DNA from: an uncultured Collinsella sp.
GTDB lineage: Bacteria > Actinomycetota > Coriobacteriia > Coriobacteriales > Coriobacteriaceae
Assembly (NCBI GenBank): GCA_958413895.1
Contig: CATYVQ010000020.1
Coordinates: forward strand, 1-32,142
Direction: 5' to 3'
Length of the DNA: 32,142 nt
Below the pieces are notes generated by a model. The model was not told the origin of the DNA and did no database searches. It saw nothing but the letters and a program-made list of their open reading frames with translations. Below, piece by piece: positions 1 through 7,693 of the stretch. Numbering within the stretch: the stretch's first letter is position 1; each line of letters opens with the position of its first letter. Position numbers and translations under genes: made by a program.

Positions 1-1
1 C

Positions 2-23
2 GAGCGGGGGCTCCTATCTTTTT
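2..23 (+). terminator. weak terminator-like hairpin at window edge
   Basis: GAGC-GGGG-GCTC can form a short stem and is followed within a few bases by a run of five T. It probably ends a gene lying before the window. The stem is only 4 bp, so the call is weak. Confidence 0.3.
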
Positions 24-80
24 AGTGCCCTCGGATTGGGTCATAGTGTCTGTCGTTGCCAAAACATCGGCGTTGCTGGG

Positions 81-138
81 GTAGTCGTTGGGGACGTTCT
101 TAAATGACTAGTCAAACAAGACTGTCTCCAATGACTAC
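81..138. repeat. dispersed hairpin repeat, TTGGGGACGTTC family, copy 1
   Basis: Positions 81-95 and 124-138 are inverted repeats matching at 13 of 15 positions. The inner part, 83-114, matches the reverse complement of 27313-27344 at 29 of 32 positions, so this is a dispersed intergenic repeat. It lies in the 339-base region before pstS, which otherwise holds no gene. Confidence 0.6.
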
Positions 139-177
139 CTTCCTCTGGTGTAAAAGGCGCGCCACGCTAAATGCCGG

Positions 178-199
178 GTTTGTTATTCGTTTGTAAAGC
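178..199 (+). promoter_or_regulatory. possible PHO-box-like direct repeat upstream of pstS
   Basis: GTTTGT occurs at 178-183 and again at 189-194, exactly 11 bases apart, in an AT-richer patch about 145 bases before pstS. PhoP operators in actinobacteria are built from direct repeat units of 11 bases, and a pst operon is the usual target. Only two short units are present and they are not the GTTCACC consensus, so this is suggestive only. No convincing sigma-70 promoter was recognised between here and the gene. Confidence 0.3.
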
Positions 200-339
200 C
201 GAGTCGCGCTTGCGGTAAGGGTCTATCAGATGCCCGTAAAAAACCGTAGTTGGCGCGGGCGATGCCCGGTCGGGGCCGTATCTTTCCAAACAGCAAAGCG
301 GGCGGGGTGCCCGCGAGTCGCATGTATGAAAGGAAGATC

Positions 340-1278
340 ATGCTCGATCAGGCTTATTCTCGTCGTCAGTTCCTCGGCCTCGCTGGTGGTCTTGCCAGCA
401 TCGTCGGTCTCGGCCTCGTTGGCTGCGGTGGCTCCAACGCCGCCGACACCGCTGCCGAGGGTAGCGCCGCTGCTGCCGAGTCCGTCTCCGGCGAGGTGAC
501 TTACGACGGCGCCTCCTCGTTCCAGGCTCTCGTCGAGGCCGCTGCCGAGAAGTTCATGGATGCCAACCCGGACGTCTCCGTCTCCGGCTCGGGCAACGGT
601 TCGGGCAAGGGCCTGACCGCTGTCGCCGCCGGCACCGTTACCATCGGTAATTCCGACGTCTTCGCCGAGACCAAGCTCGAGGCCGACCAGGTCAAGAACC
701 TCGTCGACCATGAGGTTGCTGTCGTGGGCATGGGTCCCGTCGTCTCCAAGAACGTGACGGTCGACGACCTGTCCCTCGAGCAGCTCAAGGGCATCTTCTC
801 CGGCCAGATCACCAACTGGAAGGAGGTCGGCGGCGACGACGCCACCATCGTCGTTCTCAACCGCAAGGCCGGCTCCGGCACTCGCGCCACCTTCGAGGCC
901 GCCGTCTTTGGCGACGAGGTTGTCGACTTTAAGGGCGACGCCGAGCTCGACAAGTCCGGCGACGTCCAGACTCAGATGGGCAGCACCGACAACGCCATCT
1001 CCTACCTCGATTTCTCGCACTTTGATGACTCCAAGTTCAACGCCATCAAGGTCGAGGGCGTCGAGCCCAAGAGCAAGAATGTCACCGACGACTCCTTCAA
1101 GATCTGGGCTACCGAGCACATGTACTGCGCTAAGGATGCCGACGAGGCCACCAAGGCCTTCCTGGAGTTCATGCTTTCCGATGACGTCCAGGGCAAGCTC
1201 GTCGAGGAGCAGGGCTTTATCCCCGTCTCTGCCATGAAGGTCGTCAAGGACGCCAGCGGCAAGGTCTCCGCTAAATAA
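340..1278 (+). CDS. pstS: phosphate ABC transporter substrate-binding lipoprotein PstS
   Basis: This 312-residue protein is the extracellular phosphate receptor of the Pst importer. I chose the ATG at 340 because AAAGGAAG lies just before it; the open frame extends upstream, with another in-frame ATG at 322, but has no better ribosome site. The N terminus has a twin-arginine-like SRRQFLG (residues 7-13), a hydrophobic stretch and the lipobox LVGC with Cys29 as the likely lipidated residue, so it may be Tat-exported and membrane anchored. The mature part shows PstS phosphate-contact motifs: DGASSF near the start, GSGNGSGKGL, and AGSGTR in the middle. An Ala/Glu-rich linker follows the Cys. It is first in a tight pstSCAB operon, with pstC 24 bases downstream. 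Family assignment is firm; Tat export is an inference. Confidence 0.93.
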   Translation: MLDQAYSRRQFLGLAGGLASIVGLGLVGCGGSNAADTAAEGSAAAAESVSGEVTYDGASSFQALVEAAAEKFMDANPDVSVSGSGNGSGKGLTAVAAGTVTIGNSDVFAETKLEADQVKNLVDHEVAVVGMGPVVSKNVTVDDLSLEQLKGIFSGQITNWKEVGGDDATIVVLNRKAGSGTRATFEAAVFGDEVVDFKGDAELDKSGDVQTQMGSTDNAISYLDFSHFDDSKFNAIKVEGVEPKSKNVTDDSFKIWATEHMYCAKDADEATKAFLEFMLSDDVQGKLVEEQGFIPVSAMKVVKDASGKVSAK

Positions 1279-1302
1279 GTAATCGCCCCGGAAAGGTTTG
1301 CA

Positions 1303-2211
1303 ATGGCAAAACAGCTGCCAAAGCGCGACCTTGAGAACGTGGGCCTGGGCGTCACGGGCGCGTGCGTTGCGCTCGTGACGCTTGCCGTTGCCGCGCTCAT
1401 CTTTATGGTCGCCCAAAAGGGCCTCTCGGCTTTTCTCAAGGACGGCGTTTCGGTCGTCGAGTTCTTCACCGGCACCAAGTGGGACCTGGCCAACACAGCC
1501 GAAAGCGGCCTGCCCTACACCGGCGCCCTGCCCCTGATTGTCACCTCGTTTGCGGTCATGGTGCTCTCCACGCTCATCGCGCTGCCCATCGCCATCGGCT
1601 CTGCCATCTTTGCAGTCGAGATTAGCCCTAAGTTTGGTTCCAAGGTCTTTCAGCCGCTTATTGAGCTTTTGACCGGCATTCCCTCGGTCGTCTTTGGCCT
1701 GATCGGCTTTCACGTTGTCGTCGGCCTTATGAAGAGCGTTTTCCACGTGAGCACGGGCCTGGGCATCTTGCCCGGCGCCATCGTGCTGGCCGTCATGATC
1801 CTGCCGACCATGACCACGCTTTCGGTCGATGGCCTGCGCGCCGTGCCCGACAGCTACCGACAGGGCTCGCTCGCGCTGGGCTATACCCGCTGGCAGACCA
1901 TCTGGCACGTGGTGCTCAAGAGCGCCATGCCGTCGCTCATGACCGCGGTCATCCTTGGTATGACCCGCGCCTTTGGCGAAACGCTTGCCGTGCGCATGGT
2001 TATCGGCGGTATCGAGGCCATGCCGACGTCACTGCTGTCGCCGGCGTCCACCATCACCACCACGCTCACCACGTCTATGGCGGTCTATGCCGAGGGCTCG
2101 GCCCAGGACGATGTTCTGTGGGCGCTCGGTCTGCTGCTGATGGGCATGAGCCTCATCTTCATCCTGATCATCCACCTTATTGGTCGCAAGGGGGCGAAGG
2201 CTCGTGGCTAG
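1303..2211 (+). CDS. pstC: phosphate ABC transporter permease PstC
   Basis: PstC is one of the two membrane subunits of the high-affinity phosphate importer. The 302-residue product has about six hydrophobic segments, the first near residues 18-40. It carries the cytoplasmic EAA-type loop that docks on PstB (VPDSYRQGSLALGYTRW, about residues 183-199), followed by MTRAFGETLAV. A GGAAAGG ribosome site sits 6 bases before the ATG. The 3' end overlaps pstA by 8 bases. Length and motifs are normal for the family. Confidence 0.93.
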   Translation: MAKQLPKRDLENVGLGVTGACVALVTLAVAALIFMVAQKGLSAFLKDGVSVVEFFTGTKWDLANTAESGLPYTGALPLIVTSFAVMVLSTLIALPIAIGSAIFAVEISPKFGSKVFQPLIELLTGIPSVVFGLIGFHVVVGLMKSVFHVSTGLGILPGAIVLAVMILPTMTTLSVDGLRAVPDSYRQGSLALGYTRWQTIWHVVLKSAMPSLMTAVILGMTRAFGETLAVRMVIGGIEAMPTSLLSPASTITTTLTTSMAVYAEGSAQDDVLWALGLLLMGMSLIFILIIHLIGRKGAKARG

Positions 2212-3126
2212 CACGCGCATCCATATCGATGAGGCGAGACTCGGGCGTGTCCAAAAACAGGACCGCATCGCCACGGGCGTGCTGACGGCGATCGTCGTCA
2301 TCGTCATGCTCATCGTCATCTCCATGGTGGCCTATATCCTGTTCGAGGGCATCTCGACGCTGTTCCAGCCGGGGTTTCTCACGCAGCCAGCGCGCGCCAA
2401 CGGCACGCAGGGCGGCGTGCTCTACCAGCTGTTCGACTCGTTCTATCTGCTGCTGATCACCCTAGGTATCTCGGTGCCCATCAGCCTGGGCGGTGCGGTC
2501 TTCCTGGTTGAGTACGCGCCGGACGGACCCATCCGCGACATCGCCTCCACCGCTATCGAGACGCTGTCCTCGCTGCCTTCCATCGTCGTCGGCATGTTCG
2601 GCTTCCTGGTGTTCTCGGTGCAGCTGGGCTGGAAGTACTCCATCATTTCCGGCGCCGTCGCGCTCACCATGTTCAACATCCCCATCTTGGTGCGCGTGAT
2701 TCAGCAGGCGCTCGAGGACGTGCCGCAGGCCCAGCGCGATGCATGCCTGGCCATGGGCCTCACCCGCTGGGAGGCCACGCTGCACATCTTGATTCCCGAG
2801 GCTATGCCCGCCATCGTGACCGGCGTCGTGCTTTCGGCCGGCCGCGTGTTTGGTGAGGCCGCAGCCCTGCTCTTTACCTCGGGCATGAGCTCGCCGGTGC
2901 GTCTGAGCTTCTTGAGCTTTAACCTGTCGAGCCCCACTTGCGCCTGGAACGTGTTCCGCCCCGGTGAGTCGCTCGCCGTGCACATCTACAAGATCTATGG
3001 CGAGGGCAGCCCCGAGGCCCAGCAGATCGTCTGGGGCACCGCGGCACTGCTGATGATCTGCGTGCTGCTGTTTAACGTAGTTGCCCGTATCGTGGGCAAG
3101 CAACTGGCAAGGAGGATGACGGCCGA

Positions 3127-3130
<4 letters not shown>
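2204..3130 (+). CDS. pstA: phosphate ABC transporter permease PstA
   Basis: PstA pairs with PstC to form the phosphate channel. I place the start at GTG 2204, which overlaps the pstC stop by 8 bases and follows a G-rich ribosome site inside pstC; a TTG at 2180 in the same frame is a weaker alternative. That gives 308 residues with about six membrane segments and an EAA-type loop (LEDVPQAQRDACLAMGLTRW), then AGRVFGEAAAL. The stop shares ATGA with the pstB start, so translation of pstA and pstB is probably coupled. Confidence 0.92.
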
Positions 3131-3999
<869 letters not shown>

Positions 4000-4055
4000 T
4001 CCGGGACATGCTTGAGGCCCGCGGCGGCCACGGTTGCCGCGGGACTGATTGGAGA

Positions 4056-4091
4056 GGCGGGTCATCTCTTGTGGGAGATGGCCCGCCTTTT
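4056..4091 (+). terminator. Rho-independent terminator after pstB
   Basis: GGCGGG (4056-4061) plus CATCTC pair with GAGATG and CCCGCC (4082-4087) around a short loop, followed by TTTT. A second GC-rich hairpin (CCCGCGGC/GCCGCGGG) lies just before it at about 4017-4043. Together they close the pst operon. Confidence 0.85.
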
Positions 4092-4108
4092 GCTCTGCGA
4101 CCGAAACG

Positions 4109-4143
4109 ACCACCACAAAGGGGACAGGCGCCTTCGTGGTGGT
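4109..4143. repeat. CCACCACAAAGG hairpin repeat, copy 1
   Basis: Arms ACCACCACAAAG (4109-4120) and CTTCGTGGTGGT (4132-4143) pair at 11 of 12 positions around a spacer that contains GGGGACAGGC. It is one of six copies of this family in the window and lies between the pst terminator and the ABC-F gene. Confidence 0.85.
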
Positions 4144-4203
4144 TTGGGGTGGGGCTCGCTGCTATCATGGACAACGTTGAATTTCTACGAAGGAGCAGGG
4201 CAT

Positions 4204-6060
4204 ATGGCGATTCTTTTGGGATGCGATTCCGTCAGCCTAGAGTTTCCCACCAAGCATATTTTCGATAGCGTGACGCTCGGCGTGGGCGAGGGCGACCGCA
4301 TTGGTATTGTCGGCAAAAACGGCGACGGCAAGTCGACGCTGCTGAGCGTGCTCGCCGGCACGCTGGAGCCCGACGACGGCCGCGTGACGCACCGTCGCGG
4401 CACCACGATTGGTCTGCTCGGCCAAAAGGACCAGCTTGTCGACACCGATACCGTGCATCATGCCGTTGTGGGCGACACGCCTGAGTACGAGTGGGCGTCG
4501 AGCCCCCGCACGCGCCAGATTCTCGCCGGTCTTATTAGCGATGTGCCCTGGGAGGGCACGGTTGGCGAGCTTTCGGGCGGCCAGCGCCGTCGCGTGGACC
4601 TCGCGCGCCTGCTGATTGGTGACTACGACGTGCTCATGCTCGACGAGCCCACCAACCACCTGGACATGCGCACCATCAACTGGCTCGCGCGTCACCTTAA
4701 GGCCCGCTGGCAGCGCGGTCAGGGCGCCATGCTCGTGGTCACGCACGACCGCTGGTTCTTGGACGAGGTCTGCACCAGCATGTGGGAGGTCCACGACGGC
4801 CAGGTCGATCCCTTCGAGGGCGGCTATTCGGCCTACATCCTGCAGCGCGTAGAGCGCGACCGCATGGCCGCGGTTACCGAGGAGCGCCGTCGCAACATGG
4901 CGCGCAAGGAGCTCGCGTGGCTGAGCCGCGGTGCCCAGGCTCGTTCCACCAAGCCCAAGTTTCGCGTGGATGCCGCTCGCGAACTCATCGCCGACGTACC
5001 GCCCGTGCGTGACGAGTTGGAGCTCAAGCGTCTCGCTGTGAGCCGCCTGGGCAAGCAGGTTATCGACGTGGTCGACGTGGACGCCGGCTATGCGGATACC
5101 GATGGTGCGCCCAAGCAGGTGCTCTCTGACGTGACCTGGCTCATTGGTGCGGGCGACCGCTATGGCCTGCTGGGCGAGAACGGTGCCGGCAAGTCGACGC
5201 TGCTCGACGTGATCCAGGGCAAGATTGAACCCACGCGCGGCCGCGTGAAGATTGGCCAGACAGTGCGCTTTGGCGTGCTGTCGCAGCAGCTCGAGGAGCT
5301 CGAACCCTACATGGGCGACACGATCCGCGAGGTGCTCGGCAACTATAAGAAGTACTACGTCATCGACGGCAAGGAGACTTCGCCCGAGAAGCTCTGCGAG
5401 CGTCTGGGCTTTACGACGCAGCAGCTCTGGAGCCGCATCGGCGATCTTTCGGGCGGCCAGCGCCGTCGCCTGTCGCTGTTGCTGACGATTCTGGACGAGC
5501 CCAACGTGCTCATCCTGGACGAGCCGGGCAACGACCTGGATACCGACATGCTCGCGATTGTCGAGGACCTGCTGGACGGCTGGCCCGGCACGCTGATCCT
5601 GGTGACACACGATCGCTTTTTGATGGAGCGCGTGACCGACCAACAGTGGGCACTGCTCGATGGCCATCTGACGCATATGCCCGGCGGCGTGGACCAGTAC
5701 CTGCGCCTGTGCAACGCTACCGCCGAGGGCGAGCCCGTGGGCGCGCCGAGCGCTAAGACCGGCACGTTCGACACCGGTGCGGCGGCTGCTGCCGACAAGC
5801 CCAAGTCGAGCGGTCAGCCCAACGGCCTTTCCAACGCCGAGCGTCAGAAGCTCCGCCGCGAGGTGAGCTCGCTCGAGCGCAAGATGGAGACGCAGCGCGC
5901 CCGCGTGGAGGAGGCCGAGGCCGCCATGGCCCAGGTCGATCCCACCAACTACACGGCGCTCGGCGAGCAGCAGGCAAAGATCGACGAGGCTCACGCCGCC
6001 ATGGACGAGCTGGAGATGGCGTGGCTCGAGGCGAGCGAAAAGCTCGAGGGCGAGGAGTAG
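4204..6060 (+). CDS. ABC-F family ATPase, Uup-like
   Basis: ABC-F proteins carry two ATPase domains and no membrane part, and act on ribosomes. I start at ATG 4204 because GAAGGAGCAGG precedes it; the open frame begins earlier but crosses the repeat. The 618-residue protein has Walker A GKNGDGKST (about 37-45), signature LSGGQRRR and Walker B LMLDEPTNHLD. The second domain has GENGAGKST near residue 325, LSGGQRRR and LILDEPGNDLD, where Gly replaces the usual Thr of DEPTN. The segment between the domains is the ABC-F linker. Residues from about 540 form a charged coiled coil (LRREVSSLERK, ALGEQQAKIDEAH), the hallmark of Uup rather than EttA. The HAD gene starts 6 bases after the stop. The family is sure; the exact subgroup is likely. 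Confidence 0.9.
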   Translation: MAILLGCDSVSLEFPTKHIFDSVTLGVGEGDRIGIVGKNGDGKSTLLSVLAGTLEPDDGRVTHRRGTTIGLLGQKDQLVDTDTVHHAVVGDTPEYEWASSPRTRQILAGLISDVPWEGTVGELSGGQRRRVDLARLLIGDYDVLMLDEPTNHLDMRTINWLARHLKARWQRGQGAMLVVTHDRWFLDEVCTSMWEVHDGQVDPFEGGYSAYILQRVERDRMAAVTEERRRNMARKELAWLSRGAQARSTKPKFRVDAARELIADVPPVRDELELKRLAVSRLGKQVIDVVDVDAGYADTDGAPKQVLSDVTWLIGAGDRYGLLGENGAGKSTLLDVIQGKIEPTRGRVKIGQTVRFGVLSQQLEELEPYMGDTIREVLGNYKKYYVIDGKETSPEKLCERLGFTTQQLWSRIGDLSGGQRRRLSLLLTILDEPNVLILDEPGNDLDTDMLAIVEDLLDGWPGTLILVTHDRFLMERVTDQQWALLDGHLTHMPGGVDQYLRLCNATAEGEPVGAPSAKTGTFDTGAAAAADKPKSSGQPNGLSNAERQKLRREVSSLERKMETQRARVEEAEAAMAQVDPTNYTALGEQQAKIDEAHAAMDELEMAWLEASEKLEGEE

Positions 6061-6066
6061 GCGAGA

Positions 6067-6837
6067 ATGATCAAAGCCGCGTTTTTCGATATCGACGGTA
6101 CGCTGCTGAGCTTTAAGACCCACCGGATTCCGGCGTCGGCGCAGCAGGTGCTCGACAGCTTTCGCGAGCAGGGGATTGCGTGCGTGATCGCCACGGGCCG
6201 TCCGACCTACCAGATGCCGGACTGGCTGTTCGACCTGGGCTGGGATGCGTACATTACGCTTTCGGGCCAGCACTGCTTTGATGCCGAGGGGGTTTACCGC
6301 AGCTGCCCGATCGATTCGGACGACGTCGCGGTGATTGTGGACCAGGTGGCGCAGGGGCGCTACGACTCGCTGTGCATGCAGGGCGAGAATTCGTTTGTGA
6401 ACCGCCTGTCCGAGCGCGTGGTGACGGCCGGCAGCAACGCGGGAATCGTCTACCACGAGGAGCCGTTTGAGCACGCCTTTGACGCACCGGTCTACCAGTT
6501 CTGCGCCTTTGTGGACCCGGCCGACGAACATATCGTGACCGACGCCGTGTCGCATTCGCTCACCACGCGCTGGTGCGACCTGTTCTGCGACATTATTCCC
6601 GCTAACGGCGGCAAGGACCTGGGCGTGGCGGCGACGCTCGAGCGGCTTGGTATCGACGCGAGCGAGGCGATTGCCTTTGGCGACGGCGAGAACGACCTGT
6701 CGATGTTTGCCGCCGTGGGCACGAGCGTGGCCATGGGCAACGCACAGGACACGGTGAAAGCTGCGGCGACCTATGTGACGACTGCCGTGGACGACGACGG
6801 CATCTACAACGCCGCGAAGCACTTTGGATTGATGTAA
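6067..6837 (+). CDS. Cof-type HAD-family hydrolase
   Basis: This is a haloacid dehalogenase-superfamily phosphatase of the Cof/YidA type (256 residues), which usually acts on sugar phosphates or flavin nucleotides. Motif I is FFDIDGTLLSF with nucleophile Asp8 and acid Asp10. Motif II is ATGRP, the motif III lysine is in NGGKDLG, and motif IV is GDGENDLSMF. The region between motifs II and III is the large C2-type cap. It lies 6 bases after the ABC-F stop and is probably co-transcribed. Substrate cannot be read from sequence. It is not SerB-like. Confidence 0.9.
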   Translation: MIKAAFFDIDGTLLSFKTHRIPASAQQVLDSFREQGIACVIATGRPTYQMPDWLFDLGWDAYITLSGQHCFDAEGVYRSCPIDSDDVAVIVDQVAQGRYDSLCMQGENSFVNRLSERVVTAGSNAGIVYHEEPFEHAFDAPVYQFCAFVDPADEHIVTDAVSHSLTTRWCDLFCDIIPANGGKDLGVAATLERLGIDASEAIAFGDGENDLSMFAAVGTSVAMGNAQDTVKAAATYVTTAVDDDGIYNAAKHFGLM

Positions 6838-6860
6838 CTGCGGGCCGGCACCCGGCGCCT

Positions 6861-6897
6861 GGGGACACTCCTTGCAGGGCGTCCCCATTTTGTTTTC
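6861..6897 (+). terminator. terminator after the HAD gene
   Basis: GGGGAC (6861-6866) pairs with GTCCCC (6881-6886), with partial pairing inside, and is followed by ATTTTGTTTTC. A GCCGG/CCGGC mini-hairpin precedes it. The GGGGACACTCCTTG arm is also found at 27271, so this terminator belongs to a repeat family. Confidence 0.7.
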
Positions 6898-6925
6898 GTC
6901 CCGCACGTTTTGTGAAACACGGCTA

Positions 6926-6940
6926 ACTTTTAGACAAAGT
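6926..6940 (+). promoter_or_regulatory. dyad ACTTT-N5-AAAGT upstream of the DtxR-family gene
   Basis: A perfect 5-bp inverted repeat, ACTTT at 6926-6930 and AAAGT at 6936-6940. A similar dyad recurs at 6955-6972 (AACTTT-N6-AAAGTT). Two related dyads on either side of a -10-like TAAGAT (6943-6948) look like operators for autoregulation. The binding protein is inferred. Confidence 0.4.
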
Positions 6941-6958
6941 AGTAAGATATGGGCAACT
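6941..6958 (+). promoter_or_regulatory. 18-bp element shared with the exporter promoter
   Basis: AGTAAGATATGGGCAACT at 6941-6958 matches 13387-13404 (upstream of the metal-exporter gene) at 13 of 18 positions, including an unbroken ATGGGCAACT, and a TTG follows one base later in both. It overlaps the -10-like TAAGAT, a position expected for a repressor site. I infer it is the operator of the DtxR-family regulator encoded at 7025. Confidence 0.45.
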
Positions 6959-6972
6959 TTTGCGGTAAAGTT
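6955..6972 (+). promoter_or_regulatory. dyad AACTTT-N6-AAAGTT upstream of the DtxR-family gene
   Basis: A perfect 6-bp inverted repeat (6955-6960 and 6967-6972), 53 bases before the start codon. With the dyad at 6926-6940 it makes two half-similar palindromes in one promoter region. Likely autoregulatory; unproven. Confidence 0.4.
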
Positions 6973-7024
6973 AGTCGTGGAAAGTATCCAAAGGCTAACT
7001 AGAAACCATCGCGAAAGGCGGCCC

Positions 7025-7414
7025 ATGGCCCTACGTGAATCCGGAGAAGACTATCTCGAATCGATCTACGTTCTGTCGGAACGTCAGGGCATCGTGCGCT
7101 CGATTGACGTTGCGGAGTACCTCGGCGTAACCAAGGCGAGCGTTTCCAAGGCCATGGCGACGTTGGAAAGCAACGGCTATGTCGAAATGGGCAAACGAGA
7201 TGTTCATCTGACAGAGCGGGGGCTGGAGGTCGCTCGTCAAATGTGGGAGCGGCACTGCTTTTTCGTGGGGCTGCTGGAGGATGCGGGTGTTTCGGCTGAG
7301 GTCGCGTCGCAAGAGGGCTGCCACATGGAGCACTGCCTGAGCGAGGAAAGCTTTGAGAAGCTACGGGCGATGCTGAGCCGAGACGAGATGACGGATCCAA
7401 CATCGGGAGCCTAA
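7025..7414 (+). CDS. DtxR/MntR-family metal-dependent transcriptional regulator
   Basis: A 129-residue metal-sensing repressor with a winged helix-turn-helix (about residues 21-60, with ITKA-like VTKASVSKAMATLE) and the helical dimerisation and metal-binding domain. It lacks the C-terminal SH3-like domain of DtxR, like MntR. Aligned by eye to B. subtilis MntR, the metal ligands are Asp9, Glu12, His77, Cys99, Glu102 and His103. The Asp is MntR-like, while Cys99 stands where MntR has Glu99 and DtxR has Cys102, so Mn versus Fe specificity is open. I use ATG 7025, with GCGAAAGGCGG upstream; the open frame extends further but covers the operator region. It stands alone, convergent with the ATPase cluster. 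Confidence 0.88.
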   Translation: MALRESGEDYLESIYVLSERQGIVRSIDVAEYLGVTKASVSKAMATLESNGYVEMGKRDVHLTERGLEVARQMWERHCFFVGLLEDAGVSAEVASQEGCHMEHCLSEESFEKLRAMLSRDEMTDPTSGA

Positions 7415-7434
7415 CGGATCCGCAGTAACGCGCC

Positions 7435-7453
7435 GTTCGCGCAAAGCGCGAAC
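7435..7453. repeat. perfect 8-bp hairpin GTTCGCGC-AAA-GCGCGAAC
   Basis: A perfect stem with a 3-base loop, 20 bases after the regulator stop. There is no T-run, so it is at best a Rho-independent-like structure or an mRNA 3' stabiliser. Confidence 0.5.
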
Positions 7454-7550
7454 CAGCGACCGGGACGAGTGGTCCCACCAACTAAGCCCAACTCAGACAA
7501 GGAACCCCGCCAGCAAGCGATGCCCAAGAAGCGCCAGCGATGTTACCGCA

Positions 7551-7677
7551 GGCCGGGGCCGGGCTTGGTTTTGAAAACATTCCGCAGTGCGAGGCCCGCC
7601 TTTCCGCTGCTCCGCAGGAGCAGGAAAGGCGGGCCTCATGCGCGAGGACGTTTTCAAAACCAAGCCCGGCCCCGGCC
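7551..7677. repeat. 127-nt near-perfect hairpin between convergent genes
   Basis: The outer arms 7551-7578 and 7650-7677 are perfect 28-bp inverted repeats. They are followed by 12-base segments on each side and inner arms 7591-7605/7623-7637 (15 bp, perfect). The centre CTGCTCC-GCA-GGAGCAG forms a further 7-bp stem, so the whole unit folds as one long symmetrical hairpin. The outer arms contain their own palindrome GTTTTGAAAAC. It ends 16 bases from the ATPase stop. It could end transcription from both sides, be a palindromic MITE-like repeat, or encode a structured RNA. Confidence 0.85.
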
Positions 7678-7693
7678 GGAAGGACCACAGACG

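Noticed and set aside
226..1908. A 560-codon minus-strand frame across pstS and pstC
   Set aside because: Antisense shadow of well-supported genes, with Asp/Gly/Val-rich composition and no motif.
6067..6837. The HAD phosphatase as SerB
   Set aside because: The large C2-type cap and motifs are Cof/YidA-like, and the gene is far from serCA and paired with an ABC-F gene.
4237..7026. A 929-codon open frame on the minus strand
   Set aside because: It is the antisense of the ABC-F and HAD genes, whose plus-strand frames have clear motifs. Its product is low-complexity His/Ala/Val-rich with no family signs. High GC creates such frames.
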